DNA of 64,000 bases from NCBI GenBank assembly GCA_029817715.1, contig JARUPY010000090.1, positions 1,178,001 through 1,242,000 on the forward strand. The letters are read 5' to 3'. The stretch's first letter is position 1. Every line of letters begins with the position of its first letter. Source of the DNA: Melastoma dodecandrum (Eukaryota; Streptophyta; Magnoliopsida; Myrtales; Melastomataceae). The notes under the pieces are model-generated. The model saw nothing but the letters and a program-made list of their open reading frames with translations. It searched no databases and had not been told where the DNA came from. A program made the position numbers and the translations under genes. Shown here in pieces: positions 40,528 to 49,388 of the stretch.

Positions 40528-41745
40528 GTCGGCGGGGCCTCATAGGCTGGTCGGGGATGGCTTGACGCGGGCCCGGAGCCGGGCCAGCCGGGGCCTCATA
40601 GGCTGGCCGGCGGGGCCTACAGGCTGGCCGGCGATGCCGAGGCATAGGCCGGCGGGGCCTCTCCTCGGCTGGCCGGCGCGCCGTGGCGTGAGACAGGCGG
40701 GATTGTCCTTGGTTGATTGACGATGCCGAGGCGTGGCCAGCGGGACCTCCTCCTCGGTGACCCAGCGATGCCGTGGCGTGGGCCGGCGGGGCCTCTCCTA
40801 GGCTGGCCGGCGAGGCCGAGGGGCCGCCGGCGGGACCGCTCATCGGCTGGCCGGCGCGCCGTGGCGTGAGACAGGCGGGATTGTCCTTGGTTGATTGACG
40901 ATGCCGAGACGTGGCCAGCGGGACCTCCTCCTCGGTGACCCAGCGATGCCGTGGCGTGGGCCGGCGGGGCCTCTCCTCAGTACTGACTGGCGAGGCCGAT
41001 GGGCCGCCGGCGGGACCGCTCCTCGGCTGGCCGGCGCGCCGTGGCGTGAGACAGGCGGGATTGTCCTTGGTTGATTGACGATGCCGAGGCGTGGCCAGCG
41101 GGACCTCCTCCTCGGTGACCCAGTGAAGCCGTGGCGTGGGCCGGCGGGGCCTCTCCTCAGTACTGACTGGCGAGGCCGAGAAGCCGCCGGCGGGACCGCT
41201 CATCGGCTGGCCGGCGCGCCGTGGCGTGAGACAGGCGGGATTGTCCTTGGTTGATTGACGATGCCGAGGCGTGGCCAGCGGGACCTCCTCCTCGGTGACC
41301 CAGTGAAGCCGTGGCGTGGGCCGGCGGGGCCTCCTCCTCGGTGACCCAGTGAAGCCGAGGCGTAGGCCGGCGGGGCCTCTCCTCAGTACTGACTGGCGAG
41401 GCCGAGAGGCCGCCGGCGGGACCGCTTCTCGGCTGGCCGGCGCGCCGTGGCGTGGGGCCGGCGGGATTGTCCTTGGTTGACTTGACGATGCCGAGGCGTG
41501 GAAAGCGGGACCTCCTCCTCGATGACCCAGCGAAGCCGAGGCGTAGGCCGGGGGCCTCTTCTCGGCCGGACGACGATGTGTGGTGTGCCGGCGGGGTCGT
41601 CATTGGCGACGGGCGATGCCGTGGCGTGCCGCCGGAACCTCTCCCTCAGCCTACCGGCGAGGATGGGACGTGGGCCGGCGGGGTCCTCATTGTATGTCTG
41701 GCGATGCCGTGGCATCGAGCCGGCCGTCTCCTCCAAGCGCCAATG
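40528..41745. repeat. 1.2-kb array of ~45-bp tandem repeats in a 180-bp higher-order unit
   Basis: The region consists of monomers of about 45 bp with the consensus core GCCGTGGCGTGGGCCGGCGGG followed by a CCTC-TCCTCGG-TGACTGGCGA-like part. From 40683 to 41400 four monomer types of 45, 45, 47 and 43 bp repeat as a 178-180-bp unit: GTGGCGTGAGAC recurs at 40683, 40861, 41041 and 41221. The outer parts are more diverged. Because 180 is a multiple of three, long open frames appear on the minus strand as Pro/Arg-rich 15-residue repeats, but they change frame between overlapping ORFs and are probably not genes. It is much GC-richer than the flanking island genes. Confidence 0.9.
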
Positions 41746-41855
41746 ACCTTCCGCAGCGTAATCTAACAAAAGGGCCGCGCAAACAGCGACATATCCACAG
41801 GTCGAGCGCTCGATCTCAAGCTTCCAATTCCGGCTCACTGCAATAATCGGTATGA

Positions 41856-44300
41856 GTGGCGAAGGTGATGCTGTCGCAGAGATGGTCTGTCCATATGACG
41901 CTGAAAGATGTTCTGGCAAAAGCAAAGACCGAGGAAGACGTTAAAGACGCTTACATTAAAGCGCTTGGATTGAAGCGTTACAACAAGGGCCTTGTCGATA
42001 TACAATCTGAAGAGATATGGTTTGAGGCAAAATGGGTCAATACGCCGCCGGTTGTTATGTTTGGCCAACTACTTTACTATCTTCGCGATGCGAGAAAAAG
42101 AGGCGAGAAAGTTCCGCCATTCTTGGCTGTTATAGATCGTGAGAAGGCAGCAATTCTCCCTACCGACAAGGCATTACCAATTTTTCAGGACAAGAGTATA
42201 GTCTGGCCAAAGTCGGGTTCGCAGGCTGGAAAGGCTCTTGCTGCAAAGGTCGCGCCATATATTGAAGCTCACTTTGTTGTCTACGATATAGCAACTCACG
42301 ATCTTGAGTTCCGGCAGGCGGTGAAGTCGGCTATTTCAGAGGGCAAGATTATTCGGACGCCTATAACGCCAGACAATTTGAGGCAGGTATTCGACAAATG
42401 GGTCGCGATGATCGGTAGTGAGCTACGCGATGTCAAAGAGGTTGATTATGCCGTGCTCTTTTTTGCCGACATCATGCATGACGGGAAGAGAGCAGCGATA
42501 CGTAACCTACCCGCCAAATTGCTCCACGACGACGAAAAACCAGTATTCTTGTTAAACGGTATCTCCTATGAATTGACGAGTCTTCATGGGTATCGCTCTT
42601 TCTGGGCAATGTATCACCGGCCTCCTGAAGAGGAGCATCGCCGCTACCTTCTCGAACGGCGGGATAGTCTTCTGCCAATCGACGAGCGCACCTTCAAGGG
42701 GGCCTTTTACACACCGCTCCATATCGTTGATAAAGCTTACGATCAGCTTGCTTTAATTCTAGGCAAAAATTGGCAGCGTAACTATATAGTTTGGGATATG
42801 TGCTGCGGCGTCGGAAACCTTGAAGTCAAGCACAGTAATTACCGAAACGTATTCATGAGCACGCTCGATGATGCTGACGTAAGGGTTATGCAAGCAAGTC
42901 GTACATGTGTAGGTGCAACAATCTTTCAATATGATTATCTTAATGATGACATATCCGACTTTGGTGAGATCGATTATGAGCTTACTGGTAAGATGCCTAC
43001 TGACCTGCGTCAGGCACTTGAAGACGTTCGCGCCAAGAAGAAGGGTGCCAAGAAGATACTTGTACTTATAAACCCGCCGTACGCGGAGGTGACCAGTGGC
43101 GGAAACACTGTCGCCAATCTCGAAGAAGGTATGAGCAAGAAAGGCGTCACGGCGACGAGGGCCGCCAGTACACTTATGGAGAACTACGGCAAAGCAAAGA
43201 ATGAGCTATTCATGCAATTTGTCGCCCGAATACATAAGGAAATTCCATTCGCAACGCTCGCTATGTTTAGTAAGCTTAAATACATAAGTACACCAACCCT
43301 TGGGGATTTTCGGGAAAACTGGAAAGCTAGATTTCTTGGTGGCTTCACAGTGCATAGTCAAGCTTTCGACGGCCTAAGAGGAGATTTTCCGATCGGCTTC
43401 CTTGTTTGGGATACAAGCAAGAATGAGTCCATCACTGATGTTGACGTGTCGGTTTTGGACAAGTCTGGTATCACGATTGGCAAGAAAGTTTTCTACAACT
43501 ACGATGGACGTCCTCTGCTTACAGATTGGGTTGCCCGGCCTCCCTCCAATTCCGCTCCGGTCGTCCCGCTCAAGAATGCTGTTGTTCCTGCTACGGCATC
43601 AAAAGATTTGAGAGGCACAAAATGGTCTGATGGCGCAATAGGTTGGTTGAATTGCGCCGGTAACGACCCTCAAAACGCAGACTCCAAGACGATGTTATTT
43701 TCATCCGGCTACGGTAGTGCTCGGGGGTTTTTTGTAAATCCCCAGAATTTAGCTCAGGCCGCCGTGGTGTTTACAGTGCGGCGCCTCGTAAAACCAACAT
43801 GGCTTAATGATCGTGACCAATTTATGCAACCGTTGAAGCAACTAGACGACAATTTCTATACAGATTGTCTCATCTGGATGCTTTTTAATGGTGCGAACCT
43901 GAGCGCAGGCGCAGACGGCCTGCGATGGAATGGGGCCAAGTGGGACGTTACAAATCACTTCATCCCTTATACTGAGAAAGAGGTCGGCGCTCCAACACGC
44001 TTCGCGTCGAACTTTATGTCGGTTTATATTGCGCGACACAAACTATCTCACGAAGCAAAAAGTGTTTTGAGCGAAGGACGGAAGCTCTGGGCCCAGTATC
44101 ATAAATCGTCCTTTGGGCGAAGCATCAGGGACGAATTGAAGCTGAACCGATCCGACGTCGGTTGGTATCAAATACGAAACGCGCTTGAGGCGAATAGCAG
44201 TAACGAGGTGGTCGATTTTCTCTTGTTGAGGCAAGCATACAAGGCCTTGAGCGAAAAACTGCTGCCGCAAATTGTAGATAAGGGTTTTGTCCCAGAGTAG
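41856..44300 (+). CDS. Single-chain restriction-modification-like protein (PD-(D/E)xK nuclease + N6-adenine methyltransferase)
   Basis: The 814-residue protein has near the N-terminus a nuclease-like motif D48...E57-x-K59 ('GLVDIQSEEIWFEAKW'). Methyltransferase motifs follow: 'GAFYTPLHIVDKAY' (residues 283-296), motif I 'IVWDMCCGVGNLE' (311-323), motif IV 'ILVLINPPYAEV' (NPPY at 406-409), and a large C-terminal half that could recognise the DNA target. This layout matches type IIG-like enzymes that cut and methylate with one polypeptide. The start may be GTG 41856, ATG 41868 or ATG 41895; no ribosome binding site decides. There is no separate specificity subunit. Its codon use is AT-rich, which indicates transfer. 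Confidence 0.85.
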   Translation: MAKVMLSQRWSVHMTLKDVLAKAKTEEDVKDAYIKALGLKRYNKGLVDIQSEEIWFEAKWVNTPPVVMFGQLLYYLRDARKRGEKVPPFLAVIDREKAAILPTDKALPIFQDKSIVWPKSGSQAGKALAAKVAPYIEAHFVVYDIATHDLEFRQAVKSAISEGKIIRTPITPDNLRQVFDKWVAMIGSELRDVKEVDYAVLFFADIMHDGKRAAIRNLPAKLLHDDEKPVFLLNGISYELTSLHGYRSFWAMYHRPPEEEHRRYLLERRDSLLPIDERTFKGAFYTPLHIVDKAYDQLALILGKNWQRNYIVWDMCCGVGNLEVKHSNYRNVFMSTLDDADVRVMQASRTCVGATIFQYDYLNDDISDFGEIDYELTGKMPTDLRQALEDVRAKKKGAKKILVLINPPYAEVTSGGNTVANLEEGMSKKGVTATRAASTLMENYGKAKNELFMQFVARIHKEIPFATLAMFSKLKYISTPTLGDFRENWKARFLGGFTVHSQAFDGLRGDFPIGFLVWDTSKNESITDVDVSVLDKSGITIGKKVFYNYDGRPLLTDWVARPPSNSAPVVPLKNAVVPATASKDLRGTKWSDGAIGWLNCAGNDPQNADSKTMLFSSGYGSARGFFVNPQNLAQAAVVFTVRRLVKPTWLNDRDQFMQPLKQLDDNFYTDCLIWMLFNGANLSAGADGLRWNGAKWDVTNHFIPYTEKEVGAPTRFASNFMSVYIARHKLSHEAKSVLSEGRKLWAQYHKSSFGRSIRDELKLNRSDVGWYQIRNALEANSSNEVVDFLLLRQAYKALSEKLLPQIVDKGFVPE

Positions 44301-44409
44301 GCTAGCGCCAACGCGCATGCTCGCGGTCGCAGGCCGGCGCGATGGGTATGCCCATCCGATCAGCCCGACTTGCACAACTTAAACTTCAACACCAATCAGC
44401 ATTGGCGAT

Positions 44410-44772
44410 CTAGAAATCAGCGATGTAAATGAACACTCTTCCAAGTCGGCTGTTAAGGACCCATCCGGCATTCGAATACCCGCATACGTTCGGGCGATCT
44501 TCAAGCGCCACTACCCTGTCAGTGGCTAACACGTGGCCCACGATTAGATGCCCGTGATCAAGCCCTTTGCCAGCTTCAGAAATCCATTTGTCGAAGTCGG
44601 TCTCATTTTTGAACATTGGCGCATTGATCGCGCGACTAAGCTCTTTTCCTTTGACGAAGTTGAAGTCATCGGCGTTCGGTATGCCCATGGGAAAGCACTG
44701 ATAAGCCAGAGCTGGAGCGCACCCGACTGATGCGAACGCCAAAAACGTGGCTACCATCACTTTGTTCTTCAT
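44410..44772 (-). CDS. Secreted hypothetical protein (120 aa)
   Basis: The product begins with a clear signal peptide (MKNKVMVATFLAFASVGCAPALA, probable cut before YQC) and continues as a small soluble domain with two further cysteines (about residues 26 and 96) that could form a disulphide. The start is ATG 44772, with GGAAG upstream; the in-frame TTG before it is less likely. No family is recognised. It stands alone on the minus strand between the methyltransferase and the resolvase. Confidence 0.65.
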   Translation of the reverse strand: MKNKVMVATFLAFASVGCAPALAYQCFPMGIPNADDFNFVKGKELSRAINAPMFKNETDFDKWISEAGKGLDHGHLIVGHVLATDRVVALEDRPNVCGYSNAGWVLNSRLGRVFIYIADF

Positions 44773-44884
44773 GTCTTCCAACCTATAATGATATTAAATT
44801 GGGGGCAATATGCCACGGCATCGATGGTGCTTTCTAGGGTATACCTCAAAGACACCAGCCATTGATTGGTTCAACAAATCGATC

Positions 44885-44913
44885 TTGACACTCAAAACAG
44901 ACCGCCATATTGT
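44885..44913 (+). promoter_or_regulatory. Sigma-70-like promoter of the resolvase gene
   Basis: TTGACA (44885-44890) and TATTGT (44908-44913) are separated by exactly 17 bp and lie 27 bp before the resolvase start. This is the clearest housekeeping promoter in the window. Confidence 0.7.
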
Positions 44914-44939
44914 GTACCAGTCATAATGGATTGGGTGCC

Positions 44940-45578
44940 ATGCATCTCGCGCGAATTTATCTTAGAGCTTCGACCCTCGAACAGGATGCAATGCGTGCGC
45001 GCGCGTCGCTTGAGCGCTTCGCGGTCGAGCGCGGGCTTACCGTCGTCGGCACATACGTCGAGAACGAATCCGGCGCAGTGCTGCGACGACCTGAGTTGTT
45101 TCGCCTGCTCGCGGACAGCCGAGCATCCGACATCCTCCTTATTGAGGCCGTTGACCGGCTGAGCAGGCTCGGCGACGCCGACTGGCGCGAATTACGACAC
45201 CAGATCGACAGCAAGCAGTTGCGCATCGTTTCGATGGACCTCCCCACCTCTTGGTCCTTGGTGGGCTCAGACGATTTCACGGCCCGCATGATGAGCGCCA
45301 TCAACGGGATGATGTTGGACCTTCTCGCGGCTATCAGTCGCAAGGACTACGATGATCGACGTCGCAGGCAGTCCGAGGGTATCGCGACCGCCAAAGCAAA
45401 GGGCCTCTACAAAGGGCGGCCAGAAAACGCTTCGCGGAACGCTGCAATCGCGCAAATGCTTCGGTCGAAGGTTTCATGGTCGCAGATACAAGCGGCGGTA
45501 GGATGCTCGCGGGCGACTATCAGCAAGATCGCGGATCGGGTCCGGGCGGAGCCACACGCAGCCGCTGCCGTCGAGTAA
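44940..45578 (+). CDS. Serine recombinase (resolvase/invertase family)
   Basis: The 212-residue protein has the catalytic N-terminal domain ('ARIYLRASTLEQDAMRARASLERFAVERGLTVVGTYVENESGAVLRRPELFRLLADSRASDILLIEAVDRLSRLGDADWRELRHQI') with the nucleophile Ser in 'RASTLEQ' and the conserved 'DRLSRL', the long E helix, and a C-terminal HTH ('SWSQIQAAVGCSRATISKIADRV'). It probably resolves or inverts DNA within the island or a former plasmid. Its GC content is close to the host. A strong promoter lies just upstream. Confidence 0.92.
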   Translation: MHLARIYLRASTLEQDAMRARASLERFAVERGLTVVGTYVENESGAVLRRPELFRLLADSRASDILLIEAVDRLSRLGDADWRELRHQIDSKQLRIVSMDLPTSWSLVGSDDFTARMMSAINGMMLDLLAAISRKDYDDRRRRQSEGIATAKAKGLYKGRPENASRNAAIAQMLRSKVSWSQIQAAVGCSRATISKIADRVRAEPHAAAAVE

Positions 45579-45654
45579 TCTCTGGCAGCGGCCAGTTTTG
45601 GTGTTTGCATCCAAAGAGACTTGTACGGATCGTGTATTACGTCGTAGTATAAAT

Positions 45655-45666
45655 ATACAATGGGAA
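45655..45666. promoter_or_regulatory. GTATA-AA-TATAC inverted repeat before the small RHH operon
   Basis: The dyad lies 25 bp upstream of the start of the first small gene, in an AT-rich promoter-like stretch. Autoregulatory RHH proteins often bind such short palindromes over their own promoter. Confidence 0.35.
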
Positions 45667-45690
45667 CGAGTGGGACGTCTTACACGCACT

Positions 45691-45879
45691 ATGGGAGAAT
45701 CAGTCATCGTCGGCTTATCTAATCGCAACAAATCTATATCATTAAGAATTAGTGAAGCAGAATTGGATATAATAAAGTTCGCGAGCGCTTTGCTAGAACA
45801 AAATATGTCCGATGCTGTTAGGCGAATTATCTTGACCCATCCCTATATAACCGAATTAAGGAAGCAGATTAAATGTTAA
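45691..45879 (+). CDS. Small RHH-like protein (62 aa)
   Basis: The product reads 'MGESVIVGLSNRNKSISLRISEAELDIIKFASALLEQNMSDAVRRIILTHPYITELRKQIKC'. The 'KSISLRISEAELDIIKFASALLEQNMSDAVRRII' part fits a strand followed by a helix-turn-helix pair as in ribbon-helix-helix proteins of antitoxin or mobilisation type. It is the first gene of a tightly overlapping three-gene operon. ATG 45691 is chosen because the longer frame runs into promoter sequence. Confidence 0.65.
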   Translation: MGESVIVGLSNRNKSISLRISEAELDIIKFASALLEQNMSDAVRRIILTHPYITELRKQIKC

Positions 45880-46070
45880 AAATTACGAAACTACTGTCTC
45901 TACCGCAACTGCAAGAGTGCGTCCGGCTTTTGAATGCTGGGGAGCATGCTTTTATAGCTCACACTCAGGCATATGGCGGCCGGCTTTTGGTCAGCATAGA
46001 GACGGAGTCGCCCGACAAGTGGAGCGAAATCCGTCTAGCAGACTTCAAGCCAAAAGAGATCATAGAATGA
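45873..46070 (+). CDS. Hypothetical protein (65 aa)
   Basis: The small product 'MLKITKLLSLPQLQECVRLLNAGEHAFIAHTQAYGGRLLVSIETESPDKWSEIRLADFKPKEIIE' overlaps the previous gene by seven bases and the next by four (ATGA), so all three are translationally coupled. The fold is unknown. The size, order and coupling to an RHH gene are reminiscent of toxin-antitoxin or relaxosome modules, without direct evidence for either. Confidence 0.6.
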   Translation: MLKITKLLSLPQLQECVRLLNAGEHAFIAHTQAYGGRLLVSIETESPDKWSEIRLADFKPKEIIE

Positions 46071-46333
46071 GGTATTCATCAATCATTGACATTTCTGAAG
46101 CCAAGTCGAGGGAGCTGCTGGACATTGCGGCAGTTCTTCAAAGTATCTGTGACAGGCTGTATGCCTTGTTAAATTGTTCGGCCGACCTGCAAGAAGAGCA
46201 CGTTCTCCCGCTTACGCCTGAACAATTAAAGAAACGCAACGACCGCGACATGGCTCGTAAAGAACGCATATCTGACATTACCTCGACGGCTCTGAAAAAG
46301 ACGACCGATATTCGGAAGACGATGGGGAAGTAG
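46067..46333 (+). CDS. Hypothetical coiled-coil protein (88 aa)
   Basis: The product is highly charged and helical ('SEAKSRELLDIAAVLQSICDRLYALLNCSADLQEEHVLPLTPEQLKKRNDRDMARKERISDITSTALKKTTDIRKTMGK'), with a probable coiled coil in the second half. It is the third gene of the operon and overlaps the previous stop by ATGA. No family is recognised. Confidence 0.6.
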   Translation: MRYSSIIDISEAKSRELLDIAAVLQSICDRLYALLNCSADLQEEHVLPLTPEQLKKRNDRDMARKERISDITSTALKKTTDIRKTMGK

Positions 46334-46463
46334 CACCTTTCCTGCTGAGCAGTTGCTTGCACAGTTTGTTGTCACGGCACACATGAAGGCGATGTGGCCA
46401 ACACAGCTACGCTGACCACCCGCTACCACGGCCGGTAGACTGCCAGTAACCCGGCTGGCGCGT

Positions 46464-47189
46464 TCATATCGACTGCATGTTGACGCGGGAGCTGAGCTGC
46501 TCAGCGCTTTCCTTTCGCTCGCTGTAGCGATCAGTAAGCTGCGTAATATGGGGGCGCAGCAAAACCGTCATCCGCACCAATTCCTCCATCACGTCTGCGA
46601 TTCGATCGTAGTAAGGCGACGGCTTCATACGGCCGTGTTCGAATTCGGCCCAAGCTTTTGCAACGCTCGACTGATTGGGGATCGTAAACATGCGCATCCA
46701 CCGGCCGAGGAGGCGTAGCGTATTCACTGTGTTGAAACTCTGCGACCCGCCCGATACCTGCATAACCGCGAGCGTGCGGCCTTGTGTCGGGCGCATTCCA
46801 CCGATCGATAACGGCAGATGGTCGATTTGAGCTTTTAGCAAGCCTGACACCTGCCCATGCCGTTCGGGGCTGCACCAGACGTGGCCCTCCGACCAGATCG
46901 ACAGCTCGCGCAGCTCATGGATCGCCGGGTGATCGTCGCCTTTGACCTGATCGGGAAACGGCAGGTCGGACGGATCGAAGATGCGCGGCTCGGCCCCGAA
47001 GAACCGCAGCAGGCGAGCCGATTCCTCGACGACAAGGCGCGAGTAGGAGGTTTCGCGCAGCGAGCCGTAGAGTAGCAGGATACGCGGCGGATGGTCGAGC
47101 GGGCCGAGATCGCGGCCCGGCTGCCGATATGCAAGATTGCGATCAAGAGCCGGCAGATTGTCGGGTTCATCGAGCACACGCAGTCTCAT
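46464..47189 (-). CDS. arsH: ArsH, NADPH-dependent FMN reductase/organoarsenical oxidase
   Basis: The 241-residue protein has the flavodoxin-like ArsH core: '[46 protein letters not shown]', '[87 protein letters not shown]'. ArsH oxidises trivalent organoarsenicals and reduces FMN. It is the last gene of the ars operon; its ATG overlaps the acr3 stop (ATGA). Only the C-terminal part of the longer frame is real. Confidence 0.95.
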   Translation of the reverse strand: MRLRVLDEPDNLPALDRNLAYRQPGRDLGPLDHPPRILLLYGSLRETSYSRLVVEESARLLRFFGAEPRIFDPSDLPFPDQVKGDDHPAIHELRELSIWSEGHVWCSPERHGQVSGLLKAQIDHLPLSIGGMRPTQGRTLAVMQVSGGSQSFNTVNTLRLLGRWMRMFTIPNQSSVAKAWAEFEHGRMKPSPYYDRIADVMEELVRMTVLLRPHITQLTDRYSERKESAEQLSSRVNMQSI

Positions 47190-48271
47190 GCTGCGGCGCC
47201 CCGCTCGTACCAACCGCGTGAAGCATTGACGATCCGTACGACCGACAGCATCACAGGAACCTCGATCAAGACGCCAACGACCGTGGCGAGAGCTGCCCCA
47301 GACTGGAAGCCGAAGAGCGCGATCGCGGTAGCTACGGCCAGTTCGAAGAAGTTTGAGGCACCGATCAGTGCGGACGGCCCGGCGACGCACCACGCAACGC
47401 CGAGCTGCCGATTGAGCAGGTACGCAAGGCCCGCATTGAAATAGACCTGAATGATGATGGGCACTGCCAGCAACGCGATCACAACCGGCTGTCGTGTAAT
47501 CTGCTCCCCTTGCAAGCCGAATAGAAGGACGAGCGTCAACAGGAGGGCTGAAAGGGACAAAGGCGAGAGACGCTTGAGCATGGATGCCAGAGCCGCCTGA
47601 CCGCCGCTCGCCAGCAACACGCGACGCAAGAGTTGTGCGGCGATCACTGGCGCTACGATGTAGAGCAACACCGAAAGCAACAGCGTTCCCCACGGGACGG
47701 TTATCGAAGACAGGCCGAGGAGCATGCCGACGATCGGCGCGAAAGCGACGACCATGATCGTGTCATTGAGCGCGACCTGTCCAAGCGTGAAATGAGACTC
47801 GCCTTCGACGAGGTTCGACCAAACAAAAACCATTGCGGTGCAGGGCGCCGCCGCCAGCAAGATCAGCCCAGCCGTGTAGCTATCAATCTGGTCGGCAGGC
47901 AGGTGGGGCCGAAAGATATGTGCAACGAAAATCCACGCCAGCAGCGCCATTGAAAATGGTTTTATCAACCAGTTGACGCCAACCGTTGTGGCAATCCCGC
48001 GCCAATGAGTGCCGACCTGACCGAGCGCCGCTAGGTCGATCTTCAGCAGCATCGGCACGATCATCAGCCAGACCAGCACGGCGACCGGCAGATTGACCTG
48101 CGCTACTTCGATCGCGCCGACGACGTGGAAGAAGCTCGACACGAGGCGACCAAGCACGATGCCGGCAACAATGCAAAGGGCCACCCACAGGGTCAGGAAG
48201 CGCTCGAACGCTCCCGTGCTGGGCGCCTTCATCAATGCGACGGCATCGGAGCGGCTCAAGGCGTCGCTCAC
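47186..48271 (-). CDS. acr3: ACR3-family arsenite efflux permease
   Basis: The 361-residue membrane protein has ten predicted helices ('[24 protein letters not shown]', '[25 protein letters not shown]', '[47 protein letters not shown]') and the ACR3 cysteine in 'AAPCTAMVF'. It extrudes arsenite using the proton gradient. The start is GTG 48271, in a GTGA overlap with the arsC stop and with AAGGAG at ideal distance; the internal ATG at 48232 would lose conserved N-terminal residues. Confidence 0.95.
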   Translation of the reverse strand: MSDALSRSDAVALMKAPSTGAFERFLTLWVALCIVAGIVLGRLVSSFFHVVGAIEVAQVNLPVAVLVWLMIVPMLLKIDLAALGQVGTHWRGIATTVGVNWLIKPFSMALLAWIFVAHIFRPHLPADQIDSYTAGLILLAAAPCTAMVFVWSNLVEGESHFTLGQVALNDTIMVVAFAPIVGMLLGLSSITVPWGTLLLSVLLYIVAPVIAAQLLRRVLLASGGQAALASMLKRLSPLSLSALLLTLVLLFGLQGEQITRQPVVIALLAVPIIIQVYFNAGLAYLLNRQLGVAWCVAGPSALIGASNFFELAVATAIALFGFQSGAALATVVGVLIEVPVMLSVVRIVNASRGWYERGAAA

Positions 48272-48720
48272 TTGGCAGCTCCTTGAATGCGGCGTCCGCG
48301 CGCGTCGGTAACGTGCTCGCCGTCCTCCTTGGTGAACGCGCCCTGCTGTGGCGTCGGCAGAAGATCGAGCACGACCTCTGACGGGCGGCACAGCTTCACG
48401 CCGAGCGGCGAGACGACGATCGGCCGGTTGATGAGGATCGGGTGTGCCATCACAGCGTTAAGCAACTGCTGGTCTGTGAGACCCGCATCAGCCAGCCCCA
48501 GCTCGCCGTAAGGCGTCCCTTTCTGTCGGAGAACCGAACGCACCGGCACTCTCATACGCTCGATCAGCGAGGCCAATAGCGGTCTTGTCGGCGGCGTCTT
48601 GAGGTACTCGATGACGTGCGGTTCGATGCCCGCGTTACGTATCATCGCCAACGTGTTACGCGAGGTGGCGCAGTCTGGGTTATGATAGATGACGACGTCG
48701 ATCTCGGGTGCGTCAGCCAT
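48268..48720 (-). CDS. arsC: Arsenate reductase (glutaredoxin type)
   Basis: The 150-residue protein reduces arsenate to arsenite with glutaredoxin. The catalytic Cys is in 'IYHNPDCATSRNTLAMIRNAGIEPHVIEYLKTPPTR', followed by 'VRSVLRQKGTPYGELGL' and 'VMAHPILINRPIVVSPLGVKLCRPSEVVLDLLP', the conserved RP motif that holds the oxyanion. Its ATG overlaps the arsR stop by eight bases. It supplies arsenite to the ACR3 pump downstream. Confidence 0.95.
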   Translation of the reverse strand: MADAPEIDVVIYHNPDCATSRNTLAMIRNAGIEPHVIEYLKTPPTRPLLASLIERMRVPVRSVLRQKGTPYGELGLADAGLTDQQLLNAVMAHPILINRPIVVSPLGVKLCRPSEVVLDLLPTPQQGAFTKEDGEHVTDARGRRIQGAAK

Positions 48721-49069
48721 GTGCGGTGGCTTCCTCTGGGCAGCAAGGCAGGAGATCGGCAATCAACGGCGCGCACAGCTCGCGACGGCCGCCACAACAA
48801 TCCTTCAGGAGATAGAGGGTGACATCGCGAAGCCTGTCGAGATTGGCTCGATAGACAATCGACCGCGAGTGGCGCTCGCCGGCAACAAGTCCTGCGCGCG
48901 AGAGAATGCCGAGATGCGCAGACATGGTGTTGTGAGGCACATCTAGCTCACGCGCGATTTCGCCGGCAGGCATGCCTCCCGGCTCATGTTTCACCAACGC
49001 CCGGAAGACATCTAGGCGAGTGGGTTGCGCAAGGGCCGCTAGCGCTGCGATGGCCTGTTCGTTACCCAT
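48713..49069 (-). CDS. arsR: ArsR family arsenite-responsive repressor
   Basis: The 118-residue winged-helix protein has 'NEQAIAALAALAQPTRLDVFRALVKHEPGGMPAGEIARELDVPHNTMSAHLGILSRAGLVAGERHSRSIVYRANLDRLRDVTLYLLKDCCGG'. It lacks the ELCVCDL site of classical ArsR but has a C-terminal cysteine cluster ('DCCGGRRELC', 'PCC'), the atypical arsenite site of some proteobacterial ArsR proteins. It heads the operon arsR-arsC-acr3-arsH. A clean palindrome lies 28 bp upstream of ATG 49069. Confidence 0.93.
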   Translation of the reverse strand: MGNEQAIAALAALAQPTRLDVFRALVKHEPGGMPAGEIARELDVPHNTMSAHLGILSRAGLVAGERHSRSIVYRANLDRLRDVTLYLLKDCCGGRRELCAPLIADLLPCCPEEATAHG

Positions 49070-49096
49070 GCGTCCATAATTCTGGACATAAGGACG

Positions 49097-49117
49097 CAAG
49101 TCAATAGGACTGACTTG
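49097..49117. promoter_or_regulatory. Likely ArsR operator
   Basis: CAAGTCA-ATAGGAC-TGACTTG is a perfect inverted repeat with 7-bp arms, 28 bp upstream of the arsR start. The position and symmetry fit autorepression by ArsR. Confidence 0.65.
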
Positions 49118-49337
49118 TGCTGGCCCTAATGATTCCTTCATGGTCAAGCTTCCAAGACGAGGCGCGAGCGAAAGCATCCGCTTTCCCTCGGTTGGCGCCC
49201 TTATCGCTTCCCTCACTGCGTTCCGGTCGCTCTTACGGGCACCAATTTTTTCAATGAAGATAACGTGTGATCGAGTAATTCTCGATATAATGGTGCAAAA
49301 CCATTGTTTTGTTCGGCTATTCCCTAGATTAATATCG

Positions 49338-49388
49338 CTTTTCTCCCCCTGCCTGCAAACAGAGGTGTTCACAGACAGGGGGAGAAAG
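49338..49388. repeat. Long inverted repeat (arms 16-17 bp)
   Basis: CTTTTCTCCCCCTGCCTG and CAGACAGGGGGAGAAAG are complementary over 16 positions with one mismatch and flank a 16-base loop. No T-run follows. It may be a strong RNA hairpin or a recombination or replication signal of the island. Confidence 0.6.

Noticed and set aside
40528..41745. CRISPR array
   Set aside because: The repeats are directly adjacent and degenerate, without unique spacers, and there are no cas genes.
40412..41925. Three Pro/Arg-rich repeat ORFs on the minus strand
   Set aside because: They arise because the 180-bp unit is a multiple of three. The frame changes between them, and the first overlaps the end of the XRE-ImmA gene.
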